Assembly: GCF_006151785.1 (NCBI RefSeq)
Contig: NZ_VDDD01000015.1
Span: 1-40,329 of the forward strand
From: Paracoccus marcusii
GTDB lineage: Bacteria > Pseudomonadota > Alphaproteobacteria > Rhodobacterales > Rhodobacteraceae
Reading direction: 5' to 3'
Length of the DNA: 40,329 bases
Under the pieces are notes generated by a model. That model did not search any database. It had not been told where the DNA came from and worked only from the letters and a program-made list of their open reading frames with translations. The position numbers were made by a program, and so were the translations under genes. Positions 16,319 through 22,728 of the stretch are shown piece after piece; the first letter of the stretch is position 1; every line of letters starts with the position of its first letter.

Positions 16319-17355
16319 CCGCGCAGGATCGCGGCCATCGCCGTGACGTCCGCATCGGGCGTATCCCACGCGGTGACCAGGCGCAGCGGCACGGGGTCGG
16401 CCCCCTGCACCGTCTTGTCGGGCCACAGGTGATACAGCACGCCAGTCGCCTGCGCCCGGTCATGGGCCGCCTTAGGGATCGCGGCAAAGACGCCGTTTGA
16501 CTGGACCGGCTGCAGCAGCCGACCCCCGCCATCCGCGACCGCCTGTCCCAAAACCTGCGCCTTGGTGTTTGCGCGATGCGCGAGGTCCAGCCACAACCCA
16601 TCGGTCGCCAAGGCCAGCATCTGTGCCGCAAGATAGCGGTTCTTGGACATCACATGGCCGGACTGCTTGCGACGGTAATCGAACCCCTCGGCACGGGCGG
16701 GGTCGAAGAACACCATCGCCTCGGCCCCCATCGCGCCGTTCTTGGTGCCGCCCAGGCACAGCGCGTCGACACCGGCGCGCCAGGTCAGATCGGCAGGCGA
16801 ACAGCCAAGCGTCGCGACCGCATTGGCGAACCGCGCCCCGTCCATGTGCAGCGGCAATCCCGCCGCATGGGCGACGGAGGCCAGCGCCGCGACCTGGTCC
16901 GGGTCATAGACCGTGCCCCATTCGGTGGCATTCGTGATCGACACCAGCGCGCTGCGCCCGCCGTTCAGGCCCACCCCGGCACCGACCTGCAGCGTCTGCG
17001 CCAAGGTGGCCGCATCGATCCGACCGCCCTCGCCCGGCAGGGTCACCAGCTTTGCCCCGTGAGTGAAGAACTCGGGCGCGGCACATTCGCTGGTCTCGAT
17101 ATGCGCGTCGTCGTGGCAGTAGATGCGCCCGAAGGACGGCGACAGCTGCGCACAGACCAGCGCATTCGCGGCCGTCCCGGTGGCGACAAAGCGGACGACG
17201 GCCTCGGGTGCCTCCAGCAGATCGCGGATCGCGGCCTCGGCCCGCGCGGTGACCGGATCGGCGCCATAGCCCATGACCGCGCCGGAATTGGCGTCGGCCA
17301 TCGCGGTCAGGACGGCGGGATGCGCAGCATACGAATTGTCCGAAGCAAAATTCAT
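16315..17355 (-). CDS. low-specificity threonine aldolase
   Basis: A 346-residue PLP enzyme of the beta-eliminating lyase family that splits L-threonine or allo-threonine to glycine and acetaldehyde. LHMDGARFANA at about 169-179 and CLGGTKNG near 200-207, with the PLP lysine at K205, are diagnostic. I chose MNFASDNSYAAH, the family start, over a start ten residues upstream; its ATG overlaps the stop of the upstream cysteine-cluster gene (ATGA). The whole block from the pyrophosphatase gene down to this one runs on the minus strand with tight spacing, except for a gap before the MaoC gene. Confidence 0.92.
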   Translation of the reverse strand: MNFASDNSYAAHPAVLTAMADANSGAVMGYGADPVTARAEAAIRDLLEAPEAVVRFVATGTAANALVCAQLSPSFGRIYCHDDAHIETSECAAPEFFTHGAKLVTLPGEGGRIDAATLAQTLQVGAGVGLNGGRSALVSITNATEWGTVYDPDQVAALASVAHAAGLPLHMDGARFANAVATLGCSPADLTWRAGVDALCLGGTKNGAMGAEAMVFFDPARAEGFDYRRKQSGHVMSKNRYLAAQMLALATDGLWLDLAHRANTKAQVLGQAVADGGGRLLQPVQSNGVFAAIPKAAHDRAQATGVLYHLWPDKTVQGADPVPLRLVTAWDTPDADVTAMAAILRG

Positions 17356-17792
17356 GACAGATCCTCGATGATGTGGTCCTCCCAATCGTCCTCGGTGACC
17401 GACAGCTCGCTGACGGTCCAGCCACGGACGCTGACGCCTGCTTCGTGCACCGTCTCGGTCGAACCCGAGATCAGGTGGTGCCAGTCATACAGCGGCCGCC
17501 CCTCATGGCGCAGGCGATAGGCGCATGTAACGGGCAGCCACCAGGCGACCTCCTTGATCTTGGCGGGGGTCAGCACGACGCAGTCCGGGACATAGTCATG
17601 GCGGTTCGGGTAGCTGCTGCACCGGCAGGCGTCCCCGTCCAGCAGTTTGCAGGCGACGCGCGTGAAGGCCAGCTCGTTCGTGTCCTCGAACTCGATCTTG
17701 TTCAGGCAGCACTTGCCGCAGCCGTCGCACAGCGCCTCCCACTCGTCGGGGGCCAGGCGGGGCAGCGGCAGTTCCCAGAAACGCTCGCGCAT
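17352..17792 (-). CDS. YcgN/UPF0260 family cysteine-cluster protein
   Basis: A 146-residue protein rich in cysteine: CDGCGKCC at about 22-29, then C48, C56, C58 and C71 (CKLLDGDACRCSSYPNR... CVVL). This is the pattern of the YcgN/UPF0260 group of the YkgJ-type cysteine-cluster proteins, which probably bind a metal or iron-sulphur cluster. Function is unknown. Start and stop overlap ribF and the threonine aldolase gene by ATGA, so it is translationally coupled on both sides. The pairing with ribF may mean a link to flavin or iron metabolism, but that is a guess. Confidence 0.9.
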   Translation of the reverse strand: MRERFWELPLPRLAPDEWEALCDGCGKCCLNKIEFEDTNELAFTRVACKLLDGDACRCSSYPNRHDYVPDCVVLTPAKIKEVAWWLPVTCAYRLRHEGRPLYDWHHLISGSTETVHEAGVSVRGWTVSELSVTEDDWEDHIIEDLS

Positions 17793-18721
17793 CAGCGGCC
17801 CGACAGCAGGGCGCGGGCCTGGGCGCCGTCCTGCTCCATCTGGTCGATCAACGCCTGCAGGCTGTCGAACCTGGCCTCGTCGCGCAGGAAATCGACCAGG
17901 GCGACCGACAGGTGCTGCCCGTACAGATCGCCCGAAAAATCGAACAGGTTCACCTCCAGGTTCGGGGTGTTGACCCCGAACATCGGCCGCACCCCAAGCG
18001 AGGCCACGCCCCTGCACGGGCCGCGGTCCGGGCCGGTCAGGATATCGACCAACACCGCATAGACGCCAAGGCGCGGGAGGTGCAGCCCGTCCATCGCCAA
18101 GTTCGCGGTGGGCCAACCCAGTTCCCGGCCCCGCTTTTCGCCGTGGATGACCTCACCCTCGATGCGGTGCCAATGGCCCAGCATGCGCTCGGCCTCGTGG
18201 GTCAGCCCCTGCGCCAGCGCCGTGCGGATCGCCGTCGAGCTGTATTCGGCCTCTCCCGCGCCGATCAGCGGGACGATGGTCACGCCAAAACCGTATGTCC
18301 GGCCCAGATCCTGCAGCGTCTGCGCCGTGCCCGCGCGGTTCTTGCCGAAACAGAAATCCGCGCCCACGGTGACATGCGCGATGCCCAGCCCGTCGGCCAG
18401 AACCTCCTGCGCGAAGGCCTGCGGGGTCAGGCCCGCCAGCACCGGGCCAAAGGGCAGTTCGTAGAGGTGCTGAACGCCAAGGCGGGACAGGCGGTTGGCC
18501 CGTGCCTCGGAGTTCATCAGGCGAAAGGGCGGCGCGTCGGGGGCGAAATACTCGCGCGGGTGCGGCTCGAAGGTCAGGATGCCCAAGGGCGCATCGCTGG
18601 CGGCGCGGGCGGCGTCGATGACCGCGCGGTGACCCTTGTGGACGCCATCGAAATTGCCCATGGCAACCGATGCGCCGCGTGCCTCGGCCTTCAGCCCGGT
18701 CCAGTCGCGATGGATCTGCAA
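17792..18721 (-). CDS. ribF: bifunctional riboflavin kinase/FAD synthetase RibF
   Basis: A 309-residue RibF that makes FMN and FAD from riboflavin. AMGNFDGVHKGHR at 20-32 is the nucleotidyl-transferase loop; the second half from about 185 (IEGEVIHGEKRGRELGWPTANL) is the riboflavin kinase domain with the PTAN motif. Both halves look complete. The stop overlaps the next gene by ATGA. No FMN riboswitch is visible upstream; the 29 bases to the MaoC stop are too few. Confidence 0.95.
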   Translation of the reverse strand: MQIHRDWTGLKAEARGASVAMGNFDGVHKGHRAVIDAARAASDAPLGILTFEPHPREYFAPDAPPFRLMNSEARANRLSRLGVQHLYELPFGPVLAGLTPQAFAQEVLADGLGIAHVTVGADFCFGKNRAGTAQTLQDLGRTYGFGVTIVPLIGAGEAEYSSTAIRTALAQGLTHEAERMLGHWHRIEGEVIHGEKRGRELGWPTANLAMDGLHLPRLGVYAVLVDILTGPDRGPCRGVASLGVRPMFGVNTPNLEVNLFDFSGDLYGQHLSVALVDFLRDEARFDSLQALIDQMEQDGAQARALLSGR

Positions 18722-18750
18722 TGCGCCCCCAACAGGGCGCCACGCACCCC

Positions 18751-19206
18751 TCAGTCGAACTTGCGGCTTGGGGCCAGCACGACCGCCTCGCCTTTCAAGA
18801 CGACCGTATCGCCGACGAGGCAGCGGGTTGCAAGCGTGACCCGCCGTTTCGCATGGTCAATGGCCTGAACCTCGACCTCGGCGCGGACCATGTCGCCGGG
18901 GCGCACTGGGGCCATGAACTTCAGCGTCTGGCCCAGATAGACGGTACCGTGACCGGGCAGCTGTTCGCCGATCACCGCAGAAATCAGCCCCGCGGTCAGC
19001 ATGCCGTGGGCGATCCGGCCCTCGAAGATCGTATCCTGCGCATAAGCGTCGTCCAGATGGACCGGGTTCCGGTCGGTCGACACCTCGGCGAACAGCTCGA
19101 TGTCGCGATCGGTCACCTGCTTTTGCAGGTGCCGGACCATGCCGATCTCCAGATCCTCGATGACGATGGTTCCGCGTGGAAGATTGTCCAACATCTTGCT
19201 GCTCAT
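18751..19206 (-). CDS. MaoC family dehydratase, (R)-specific enoyl-CoA hydratase type
   Basis: A hot-dog fold protein of about 151 residues. STDRNPVHLDD near 43-53 supplies the Asp and His of the hydratase-2 motif D-x-N-P-x-H, although the usual Gly before Asp is Thr. Such proteins (PhaJ-like) turn trans-enoyl-CoA into (R)-3-hydroxyacyl-CoA, which can feed polyhydroxyalkanoate synthesis. None of the possible starts has a good ribosome site; I use 19206 (MSSKMLDN), with 19194 and 19218 as alternatives. A large palindrome with a PhaR-type core lies directly upstream, which fits a role in polyhydroxyalkanoate metabolism. Confidence 0.85.
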   Translation of the reverse strand: MSSKMLDNLPRGTIVIEDLEIGMVRHLQKQVTDRDIELFAEVSTDRNPVHLDDAYAQDTIFEGRIAHGMLTAGLISAVIGEQLPGHGTVYLGQTLKFMAPVRPGDMVRAEVEVQAIDHAKRRVTLATRCLVGDTVVLKGEAVVLAPSRKFD

Positions 19207-19219
19207 CCGGAATGCCATG

Positions 19220-19258
19220 ATCCATGCTTGATGCTGCATAGCAGCACAAAGCATGGAT
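19220..19258. promoter_or_regulatory. 39-bp palindrome with PhaR-type core CTGC-N3-GCAG, upstream of the MaoC gene
   Basis: Outer arms ATCCATGCTT (19220-19229) and AAGCATGGAT (19249-19258) and inner arms TGCTGC (19232-19237) and GCAGCA (19241-19246) are all perfect around ATA. The core is CTGC-ATA-GCAG, matching the CTGC-N3-4-GCAG site known for PhaR repressors of Paracoccus and Rhodobacter. On the minus strand a possible promoter, TTGTTG-17-TGCTAT (19240-19268), is overlapped by the palindrome, as expected for a repressor site. Confidence 0.65.
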
Positions 19259-19335
19259 GGCAACAATATTTCCGAATATCTTCGCTCTGCGTTCCATTGT
19301 TGCGCCGCGGCTCGCGCATCGCGGGCCGCGTCGCC

Positions 19336-20205
19336 TCAGCGCAGCCGCCCGATCGCGAAGGTCGGCGCCCGTCCCTGCGATCCCAGCCATTCAGGCAGCA
19401 TCCGGGCATCGGGCTGTTCGACGTCCGGACCGAAGGCGTCCGCAGCCAGACCGCCGGTGACGAAGATCGAATCGATCCCCTGCGCCTCAGCACCCGCGAT
19501 GTCGGTGGCGATGCCGTCGCCCACCGCAAGATACCGCGCGTCGGGGCTAAGCCCCATCAGCGCCCGCGCCCGGTCATAGATCGGCGCATGCGGCTTGCCG
19601 TAATACAGCGCCGTCCCGCCAAGCGACTGATAGAAATCGGCCAATGCGCCCGCGCAATAGATGCGCGTCTCGCCCATGTCGACGACGATGTCGGGGTTCG
19701 CGCACAGCATCGGCAGGCCACGGTCGACCGCCCCCTGGAACCGGTCGCGGTAATCCTCGGGCGTCTCGTTCAACTCGTCGAACGGACCCGAGGCGATGAT
19801 CCCCTCGGCCTCCTCCAGCGGCACGCGCCGGATGGGCGCCGCATCGCGATGGGCGTCAGGAATGTCGGTAAAGAACCCGTGGTCCTTCTCGATCCCGATA
19901 TGCCAGACGTTCCGCCCGACGGCGCCCGCGAACATCGCGTCCTGCGCCGCGTCGCCGGAACTGACGACCAGATCCCAGGCATCGCGCGGCACGCCCATGC
20001 GGTCCAGCTGAGCGATCACGTACTGGTTCGGGCGCGGGGCGTTGGTCATCAGGCAGACCTGGCCACCCTGCGCGCGGAACGCCTGCAGCGCCGCGACCGC
20101 AGCCGGAAAGGGCTGCTTGCCGTTGTGCAGGCAGCCCCACAGATCGCAGAACAGCGCGTCATAGCTGGCCGAGACCTCGGCCAGCGACGAAATGATGCGG
20201 GTCAT
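19336..20205 (-). CDS. HAD-superfamily hydrolase, TIGR01459-like (NagD type)
   Basis: A 289-residue HAD phosphatase. FCDLWGCLHNG at 19-29 contains the nucleophile D21; the usual second Asp is Trp, as in the TIGR01459 group. VGDGIATDIAGA near 235 is the acidic metal-binding motif, followed by a region typical of class IIA HAD proteins. The substrate is unknown; nucleotide or sugar phosphates are likely. Its ATG overlaps the pyrophosphatase stop (TGATG), so the two are coupled. It precedes the MaoC gene by 130 bases that hold the PhaR-like palindrome. Confidence 0.9.
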   Translation of the reverse strand: MTRIISSLAEVSASYDALFCDLWGCLHNGKQPFPAAVAALQAFRAQGGQVCLMTNAPRPNQYVIAQLDRMGVPRDAWDLVVSSGDAAQDAMFAGAVGRNVWHIGIEKDHGFFTDIPDAHRDAAPIRRVPLEEAEGIIASGPFDELNETPEDYRDRFQGAVDRGLPMLCANPDIVVDMGETRIYCAGALADFYQSLGGTALYYGKPHAPIYDRARALMGLSPDARYLAVGDGIATDIAGAEAQGIDSIFVTGGLAADAFGPDVEQPDARMLPEWLGSQGRAPTFAIGRLR

Positions 20206-21122
20206 CAGACGGCCAAGACCGGAATGATCTGCTTCTTGCGGCTCATGACGCCGGGCAGGACGACGGTGTCACCGGTGACAGTGACGCCAAAGCTGCGCTC
20301 GGCCACGAACTTGACATAGTCGTTGGGCACCAGCAGCGTCGCCTGTTCGCGCAGGATGTCGACCACGAACAGCATGACCTCGTCCGCACCGTCTTCGGCG
20401 GCGACGGCGGGCATGGCGGCGATCAGGGCATCCTTGCGGTCCAGGATCACCTGCGGCGCGGTCGTCTCGAGGACCGAGATGCGCAGCTGCTTGCCGCCCA
20501 GTTCGTATTCCTTGCTGTCCATCTTCAGCAGCGCAGCCTCGCTGAAGGCGCTGACATCGGATTTCGCGGCAAACATCTCGGCGGCGAACTCGGCGATGTC
20601 CACGCCCAGATCGGCAGCCAGCTTCTCGGCCACGGCGCGGTCATACTGCGTGGTGGTCGGGCTGCGGAATTCCAGCGTGTCCGACAGGATACAGGTCAGC
20701 ATCGCGCCCTTGATCCCTTCGGGGGCCTGCGCCAGATCGTCGCCGATCAGGTCGTGCATGATCGTCGCGGTGCAGGCCAGCGGGCGGATCGTGATGTTGA
20801 TCGGCGCACGGGTCTTGATGCCGCCGGCGAGCAGGTGGTGGTCGATGATCTCGATCACCTCGGCATGCTCCAGGTTGGCGGGCAGTTCGGCGGGGTTGTT
20901 GGTGTCAACGATCACGCAGACGTCGTCGGCGGTCACGTCGTCGATGATGCGCGGCTTGGACAGGTTCCAGCGGTCCAGCATCCACAACGCCTCGGTATTC
21001 GGCTCTCCCTGCAGCACGGCCTCGGCCGGGGTCTTGCGGCACTCGTTCAGATACCAGGCCCAGATGATGGGCGAGCCGGTGGAATCCGTGTCGGGGGAAG
21101 TGTGGCCGAAGACCTTGATCAT
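20205..21122 (-). CDS. ppaC: manganese-dependent inorganic pyrophosphatase (family II)
   Basis: A 305-residue family II pyrophosphatase of the DHH phosphoesterase group. GHTSPDTDSTG at 6-16, the DTNN motif near 73 and EIIDHHLL near 91 give the metal ligands; the C-terminal SRKKQ corresponds to the phosphate-binding SRKKQ of the DHHA2 domain. It hydrolyses pyrophosphate in the cytoplasm. The start ATG follows the family N-terminus MIKVFGH. It heads the minus-strand block that continues with the HAD hydrolase. Confidence 0.95.
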   Translation of the reverse strand: MIKVFGHTSPDTDSTGSPIIWAWYLNECRKTPAEAVLQGEPNTEALWMLDRWNLSKPRIIDDVTADDVCVIVDTNNPAELPANLEHAEVIEIIDHHLLAGGIKTRAPINITIRPLACTATIMHDLIGDDLAQAPEGIKGAMLTCILSDTLEFRSPTTTQYDRAVAEKLAADLGVDIAEFAAEMFAAKSDVSAFSEAALLKMDSKEYELGGKQLRISVLETTAPQVILDRKDALIAAMPAVAAEDGADEVMLFVVDILREQATLLVPNDYVKFVAERSFGVTVTGDTVVLPGVMSRKKQIIPVLAV

Positions 21123-21215
21123 GATGCGCCTCGAAGGGTGTTAGGTATGGATGGCCGCCTTATAGGCAGGCGGGGCAGCGTTGTCCACGTTCGGCACAAC
21201 GGTCCACCAAAGCGA

Positions 21216-21240
21216 AAGGGCGCCCGGTCGGGGCGCCCTT
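21216..21240 (-). terminator. terminator after carD
   Basis: AAGGGCGCCC (21216-21225) pairs with GGGCGCCCTT (21231-21240) around five bases. On the minus strand the stem ends in TTT and is followed by CGCTTT, a weak U-tract, about 20 bases after the carD stop. It may also act in the other direction. Confidence 0.7.
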
Positions 21241-21260
21241 GGGGTCGTCGTGGTCAGCGG

Positions 21261-21770
21261 TCAGGCAGCGCGGGTCAGCAGGACTTCGCCCACCCGCTTC
21301 TGCGCGCCGCCTTCGTCAAGACCGCCGACGGCCGCGACTTCGCGAGTCAGGCGGTCGAGGGCGGCCTCGTACAGCTGACGCTCGGAATAGGACTGTTCGC
21401 GCTGATCGTCGCAGCGGTGCAGGTCGCGCACGACCTCGGCGATGGACAGCAGGTCGCCGGAATGGATCTTCTGCTCATACTCCTGCGCCCGGCGCGACCA
21501 CATCGCGCGCTTGACGCGGGCCTTGCCCTTCAGGGTCTCCAGCGCGCGGTCGATCAGGTCGGGGGTCGACAGGCTGCGCATGCCGATCTCGCTGGCGCGG
21601 GCAGTGGGCACGCGCAGGGTCATCTTGTCCTTGTCGAACGAGATCACGAACATCTCCAGCCGCAGGCCCGCGACCTCCTGTTCCTCGATCGATACGATAC
21701 GACCGACCCCATGGGCCGGATAGACAACAAAGTCATCGGGGCGGAATTCGTTCTTCTTCGATTTCGACAT
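21261..21770 (-). CDS. CarD family transcriptional regulator
   Basis: A 169-residue CarD/CdnL-type protein. The N-terminal part (FVVYPAHGVGRIVSIEEQEVAG, about 14-35) is the Tudor-like domain that binds the RNA polymerase beta subunit; the helical C-terminal half binds DNA at the upstream edge of the transcription bubble. It raises initiation at many promoters, including rRNA promoters in alphaproteobacteria. I chose MSKSKKNEF, which has AGAGGAAG close upstream; the 71 residues further up in frame have no family character. fdxA lies upstream behind its own terminator, so carD has a separate promoter and a leader with a strong hairpin. Confidence 0.93.
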   Translation of the reverse strand: MSKSKKNEFRPDDFVVYPAHGVGRIVSIEEQEVAGLRLEMFVISFDKDKMTLRVPTARASEIGMRSLSTPDLIDRALETLKGKARVKRAMWSRRAQEYEQKIHSGDLLSIAEVVRDLHRCDDQREQSYSERQLYEAALDRLTREVAAVGGLDEGGAQKRVGEVLLTRAA

Positions 21771-21786
21771 CTGGCTTCCTCTGACA

Positions 21787-21807
21787 TGTGCCCGCGAGAC
21801 GGGCACA
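21787..21807 (-). promoter_or_regulatory. strong hairpin in the carD leader
   Basis: TGTGCCCG and CGGGCACA form a perfect 8-bp stem with a five-base loop, ending just before the carD ribosome binding site. It could protect the message or tune translation. No T-run follows. Confidence 0.5.
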
Positions 21808-21950
21808 AAGGGCCGCAGGGGGGGCAAGGCCACCCTCGGTCCGTTTTCGATCATGTTTGACGACCCCTGCCTGCAGTCGGCACGGATCCGGCAGTTTGGG
21901 ATGCGACACAGTCCTGTTGACAAGCAGCAGCACAAGGCGCGACATAAGGG

Positions 21951-21979
21951 ACTATAACACAAAAATGACGCCAAAAAAA
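21951..21979 (-). promoter_or_regulatory. possible carD promoter
   Basis: On the minus strand TATAGT (21951-21956) is a good -10; the -35 position at 17 bases is TTTTTT, which is the T-tract of the fdxA terminator. If real, carD has a leader of about 170 bases. Confidence 0.35.
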
Positions 21980-21998
21980 GCACCGCCTTTCGGGCGGC
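21973..21998 (-). terminator. intrinsic terminator after fdxA
   Basis: On the minus strand GCCGCC pairs with GGCGGT around CGAAA, followed after two bases by seven T (21973-21979). It lies 66 bases past the fdxA stop. A second hairpin (22035-22053) lies between. Confidence 0.75.
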
Positions 21999-22034
21999 AC
22001 ATCGGCATTGTCTGGGCCTTTAATGGCGGCGAAA

Positions 22035-22053
22035 CAGGACCTTGCAGGTCCTG
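22035..22053 (-). terminator. hairpin directly after fdxA
   Basis: CAGGACC (22035-22041) pairs with GGTCCTG (22047-22053) around TTGCA, 11 bases after the fdxA stop. It probably protects the 3' end of the fdxA message or assists termination at 21973. Confidence 0.4.
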
Positions 22054-22063
22054 CCCTGTCGAA

Positions 22064-22402
22064 TCAATCGCCTTCGCCGGGCGTTTCCGAGAAATACTTT
22101 TCCAGCTTGCCTTCCTGACCGTCCATCTCGGCGGCGGTCGGCAGGGGATCCTTCTTCCGGGTGATCACCGGCCACAGCTCGGAATATTTGCGGTTGAACT
22201 CGACCCAGCTTTCCATCGCCGGCTCGGTATCCGGGCGGATCGCGTCTGCGGGGCATTCCGGTTCGCAGACGCCACAGTCGATGCATTCGTCGGGATGGAT
22301 GACCAACGTGTTCTCGCCCTCGTAGAAGCAGTCCACGGGGCACACTTCGACGCAATCAGTGTATTTGCACATGATGCAGTTGTCAGTCACGACATAGGTC
22401 AT
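22064..22402 (-). CDS. fdxA: seven-iron ferredoxin FdxA
   Basis: A 112-residue ferredoxin starting MTYVVTDNC. The first cluster motif [17 protein letters not shown] and the second [12 protein letters not shown], together with the long C-terminal tail ending EGKLEKYF, match the Azotobacter vinelandii ferredoxin I type that carries one [3Fe-4S] and one [4Fe-4S] cluster. It is a soluble low-potential electron carrier; one candidate partner in this window is the indolepyruvate ferredoxin oxidoreductase. It lies between the S4-protein gene and carD, an order common in Rhodobacteraceae. Confidence 0.95.
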   Translation of the reverse strand: MTYVVTDNCIMCKYTDCVEVCPVDCFYEGENTLVIHPDECIDCGVCEPECPADAIRPDTEPAMESWVEFNRKYSELWPVITRKKDPLPTAAEMDGQEGKLEKYFSETPGEGD

Positions 22403-22433
22403 CGGGGCGCTTTCGTCTGGTCTGTTCGGGCTC

Positions 22434-22727
22434 TCACCTAGACATTCCCGGGGGATCAATCAAGTCTTCGCGATACAGCAGCTGCGCCTCGGGGGCCGGG
22501 CCGCGCCGGTCCGACAGGCCCAGCACGGTCAGCACCCGCACACGCTGATAGGCGGATACCGTCAGCACGTCGCCGGGCCGCACGGCGCGCCCCGGCTTGC
22601 GGCAGGGCTGGGTGTTGACCCGGATGCCGCCCGCCTCGATGCGGGCGGCGGCCAGGCCGCGCGTCTTGAAGATCCGCGCATGGCACAGCCATTTGTCCAG
22701 CCGAAGGCCGGCGGCGGCCTCGGTCAA
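22434..22727 (-). CDS. S4-domain RNA-binding protein (HslR-like)
   Basis: A 97-residue protein with an S4 domain at about 8-55 ([31 protein letters not shown]). Small S4 proteins of this type (HslR/Hsp15) bind stalled 50S subunits or structured RNA, often after heat shock. The start is TTG, one base after the helicase stop, with AAGGAC about ten bases upstream; no in-frame ATG retains the domain. Its position behind a Suv3-like helicase suggests shared work on RNA. Confidence 0.88.
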   Translation of the reverse strand: MTEAAAGLRLDKWLCHARIFKTRGLAAARIEAGGIRVNTQPCRKPGRAVRPGDVLTVSAYQRVRVLTVLGLSDRRGPAPEAQLLYREDLIDPPGMSR

Positions 22728-22728
22728 G

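Noticed and set aside
17793..18721. FMN riboswitch upstream of ribF
   Set aside because: Only 29 bases separate ribF from the preceding gene, which is too short for the conserved riboswitch.
21917..21960. TTGACA with a possible -10 on the plus strand upstream of carD
   Set aside because: The -10 at the right spacing is poor (GACATA) and no plus-strand gene or terminator follows.
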